Positions 62,410-64,000 of a stretch of DNA of 64,000 nucleotides are shown piece after piece; position 1 is the first letter of the stretch; each line of letters begins with the position of its first letter. Both the position numbers and the translations under genes were made by a program. The notes under the pieces are model-generated. The model saw only the letters and a program-made list of their open reading frames with translations, was not told where the DNA came from and made no database searches. This stretch comes from Nocardioides xinjiangensis (GTDB lineage Bacteria; Actinomycetota; Actinomycetes; Propionibacteriales; Nocardioidaceae), in NCBI RefSeq assembly GCF_017916455.1, contig NZ_JAFMSY010000001.1, positions 2,091,977-2,155,976 on the forward strand. The letters are read 5' to 3'.

Positions 62410-63126
62410 GTGGGTGACTACGGTCAGTTCTGCCCCATAGCGAGGAGCTCTGAGCTGCTGGCTGAGCGATGGACGCCCATCATCATCCGCAACCTGCTCA
62501 ACGGCTGCCGGACGTTCAGCGAGATCCGTCAGGGAGCTCCCGCCATCTCGACGGCGCTGCTCACGCAGCGCCTCCACACGCTCGAACGCCACGGCGTCCT
62601 GGTGCGCACGACGAACGGGTCCGGCCGAGGCGCTACGTACGAGCTCACCGAGATGGGCCGCGACCTTGAGACGGTCTGCGACGCCATGGGCCGCTGGGGT
62701 GCGAGATGGCTCGAGCTGGAACCGCGGCACCTCGACCCGGCCTACGTCCTGTGGGCGACCACCAAGCTGGTCGACGTGGAGCAGATCCCCCCGGGCACGA
62801 CGGCCGTCCGGTTCTCCCTGCGCGACCAGCCCTCCGACAACTACTGGATCCTCCTGCGGCGCCCGCAACCCGAGCTGTGCACCCGCGGCGCCGGGTACGA
62901 CGAGGACCTGGTGGTGCGGACCGACTCTATGACCTTTGTGGACCTGCACCTCAGGCACACGTCCTACCGGGAGGCGCTCAGGACGGGCCGGCTCGAGCTG
63001 GAGGGGCCCGTGGCGCTCACGCGTCGGTTCTCCTCATGGTTCCGGGCCAGCCCCTTCGCCGCGGCGGAGCCGGCGGAGCGGGCCGGTGCCCACGTCATGG
63101 GCGTGCTGGCCAGCGACCCGCGCTGA
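62410..63126 (+). CDS. HxlR family transcriptional regulator with C-terminal extension
   Basis: A 238-residue protein. The HxlR winged helix (about 5-105: YGQFCPIARSSELLAERWTPIIIRNLLNGCRTFSEI ..., RLHTLERHGVLVRTTNGSGRGATYELTEMGR, given by parts) has the usual N-terminal Cys9 and is followed by a SCP2-like domain (about 110-235). HxlR proteins react to aldehydes, quinones or other electrophiles through that cysteine. GTG 62410 begins MGDYGQFCPIA. The divergent cupin-RidA pair is a likely target. Confidence 0.85.
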   Translation: MGDYGQFCPIARSSELLAERWTPIIIRNLLNGCRTFSEIRQGAPAISTALLTQRLHTLERHGVLVRTTNGSGRGATYELTEMGRDLETVCDAMGRWGARWLELEPRHLDPAYVLWATTKLVDVEQIPPGTTAVRFSLRDQPSDNYWILLRRPQPELCTRGAGYDEDLVVRTDSMTFVDLHLRHTSYREALRTGRLELEGPVALTRRFSSWFRASPFAAAEPAERAGAHVMGVLASDPR

Positions 63127-63141
63127 CGCCACGATGAGCGC

Positions 63142-64000
63142 ATGGCCGACCTCCTCCTCACCCATGCCCGCGTCTTCGACGGTCACCGCTACCTCGGCGG
63201 TGTAGGCGACGTGCTGGTGCGCGACGGCCGGGTCGTCTCGGTCGGCGGCGCCGAGCGCACGCCCGGCGCCGAGGTGGTCGACTGCGGCGGGGCGCTCCTC
63301 CTGCCGGGCTTCGTCGACGCGCACGTGCACCCGGTCCAGGGCGGGCTCGAGCGGCTGACGTGCGACCTCAGCGAGGTCGCCGCCGAGCCGGCGGCGTACC
63401 TCGGCCACGTCGCGGCGTACGCCGCCTCCCGCCCGGACCTCGACTGGGTCCAGGGCGGCGGCTGGGCGATGGCCGCCTTCCCGGGCGGGCTGCCGACCGC
63501 CGCCGCCCTCGACACGGTGCTGCCCGACCGGCCCGCCGCGCTGGTCAACCGCGACCACCACGGGATGTGGCTCAACAGCCGGGCGCTGCGGGTCGCCGGC
63601 ATCACCCGCGACACCCCCGACCCGGCCGACGGCCGCATCGAGCGCGACGCAGCGGGGGAGCCGACCGGCGTGCTGCACGAGGGCGCGATGGGACTGGTGC
63701 TGGCGGTGCTGCCCGTCGCGGACGCCGACGCACTGCACGCGGGCCTGCTCGAGGGCCAGCGCCACCTGCACTCGCTCGGCGTCACCGGCTGGCAGGACGC
63801 GATCGTCGGGGCCTACGCCGGCATGCAGGACACCGGTCCGGCGTACCTCCGCGCCGCGCGGTCGGGGGAGCTGACCGGCTCCGTCGTCGGGGCGCTGTGG
63901 TGGGAGCGGGAGCGCGGGCTCGAGCAGGTGGCGGAGCTGGTGGAGAGGCGGGAGGCGTGCTCCCACGGGCGCTTCGCCGCGACGTCGGTCAAGATCATGC
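63142..64000 (+). CDS. YtcJ-like amidohydrolase (3' end outside window)
   Basis: A partial protein of at least 286 residues. LLLTHARVFDGHRYLGGVGDVLVRDGRVV is the N-terminal beta sandwich, and LLPGFVDAHVHP carries the HxH metal motif near 60-62. VNRDHHGMWLNSRALRVAGI is typical of the YtcJ/amidohydrolase-3 family. ATG 63142 lies 15 nt after the HxlR stop; a second ATG at 63134 is out of frame. The rest, with the other metal ligands, lies beyond the window. Confidence 0.87.
   Translation, partial: MADLLLTHARVFDGHRYLGGVGDVLVRDGRVVSVGGAERTPGAEVVDCGGALLLPGFVDAHVHPVQGGLERLTCDLSEVAAEPAAYLGHVAAYAASRPDLDWVQGGGWAMAAFPGGLPTAAALDTVLPDRPAALVNRDHHGMWLNSRALRVAGITRDTPDPADGRIERDAAGEPTGVLHEGAMGLVLAVLPVADADALHAGLLEGQRHLHSLGVTGWQDAIVGAYAGMQDTGPAYLRAARSGELTGSVVGALWWERERGLEQVAELVERREACSHGRFAATSVKIM

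Overview
The window is chromosomal DNA of a high-GC actinobacterium. GTG and TTG starts are common, coding runs overlap by 4 nt, topoisomerase I carries a lysine-rich tail, and the gene order ssd-tad locus, DUF1998 helicase, bldG, hppA, topA, tmk, holB, secreted peptidase follows the order known from Streptomyces and partly from Mycobacterium. The general look (Nocardioidaceae-like) is an inference; no rRNA or species marker is present. I see no plasmid, phage, IS or CRISPR signature.

Layout. (1) 1-5808: a HAD phosphatase and a tight-adherence (Flp/Tad) pilus locus: ssd, tadA, tadB, tadC, then a DUF4244 pilin-like protein, TadE-like and TadG-like proteins, with a GNAT gene between on the other strand. 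(2) 5837-14685: small membrane protein, DUF1998 helicase, bldG, hppA, a fused methyltransferase, and a baeRF/DUF3140 pair. (3) 14842-18052: exported sugar dehydrogenase-like protein with a PKD domain and an exported TIM-barrel isomerase-like protein. (4) 18229-26336: topA, rhodanese, membrane protein, tandem GNAT, tmk-holB-peptidase. (5) 26420-31450: palindromic repeat array, OsmC, tRNA-Thr(CGT), aldose epimerase, a divergent TetR/MFS pair, a small orphan and an RDD protein. (6) 31541-39821: a large SARP/NB-ARC regulator, then a ROK regulator divergent from zwf-edd-eda, which joins glucose-6-phosphate oxidation to the Entner-Doudoroff route. (7) 39970-57177: an accessory surface-polysaccharide locus. 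Eight genes from 40835 to 50648 are almost all coupled by 4-nt overlaps (GT2, double GT2, polysaccharide deacetylase, FemAB-like acyltransferase, flippase-kinase fusion, multi-spanning polymerase candidate, two tiny membrane proteins). GH16 and membrane protein genes follow, then on the opposite strand an animal-type haem peroxidase, a lipoprotein and an OafA/SGNH acyltransferase. (8) 57361-64000: thioesterase, divergent PAS-ANTAR and GAF-ANTAR genes, a secreted subtilase with a long upstream region, a RidA/cupin pair divergent from an HxlR regulator, and the start of an amidohydrolase.

The best candidates for something not well described are: the polysaccharide locus with its flippase-kinase fusion and double glycosyltransferase; the palindromic repeat array; the GTCCACAGGG motif shared by the ssd, pilin and topA upstream regions; the apparent 1-nt loss of the galM stop; and the two TetR-type operators lying on the MFS start codon. 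All calls come from reading the sequence without database searches.
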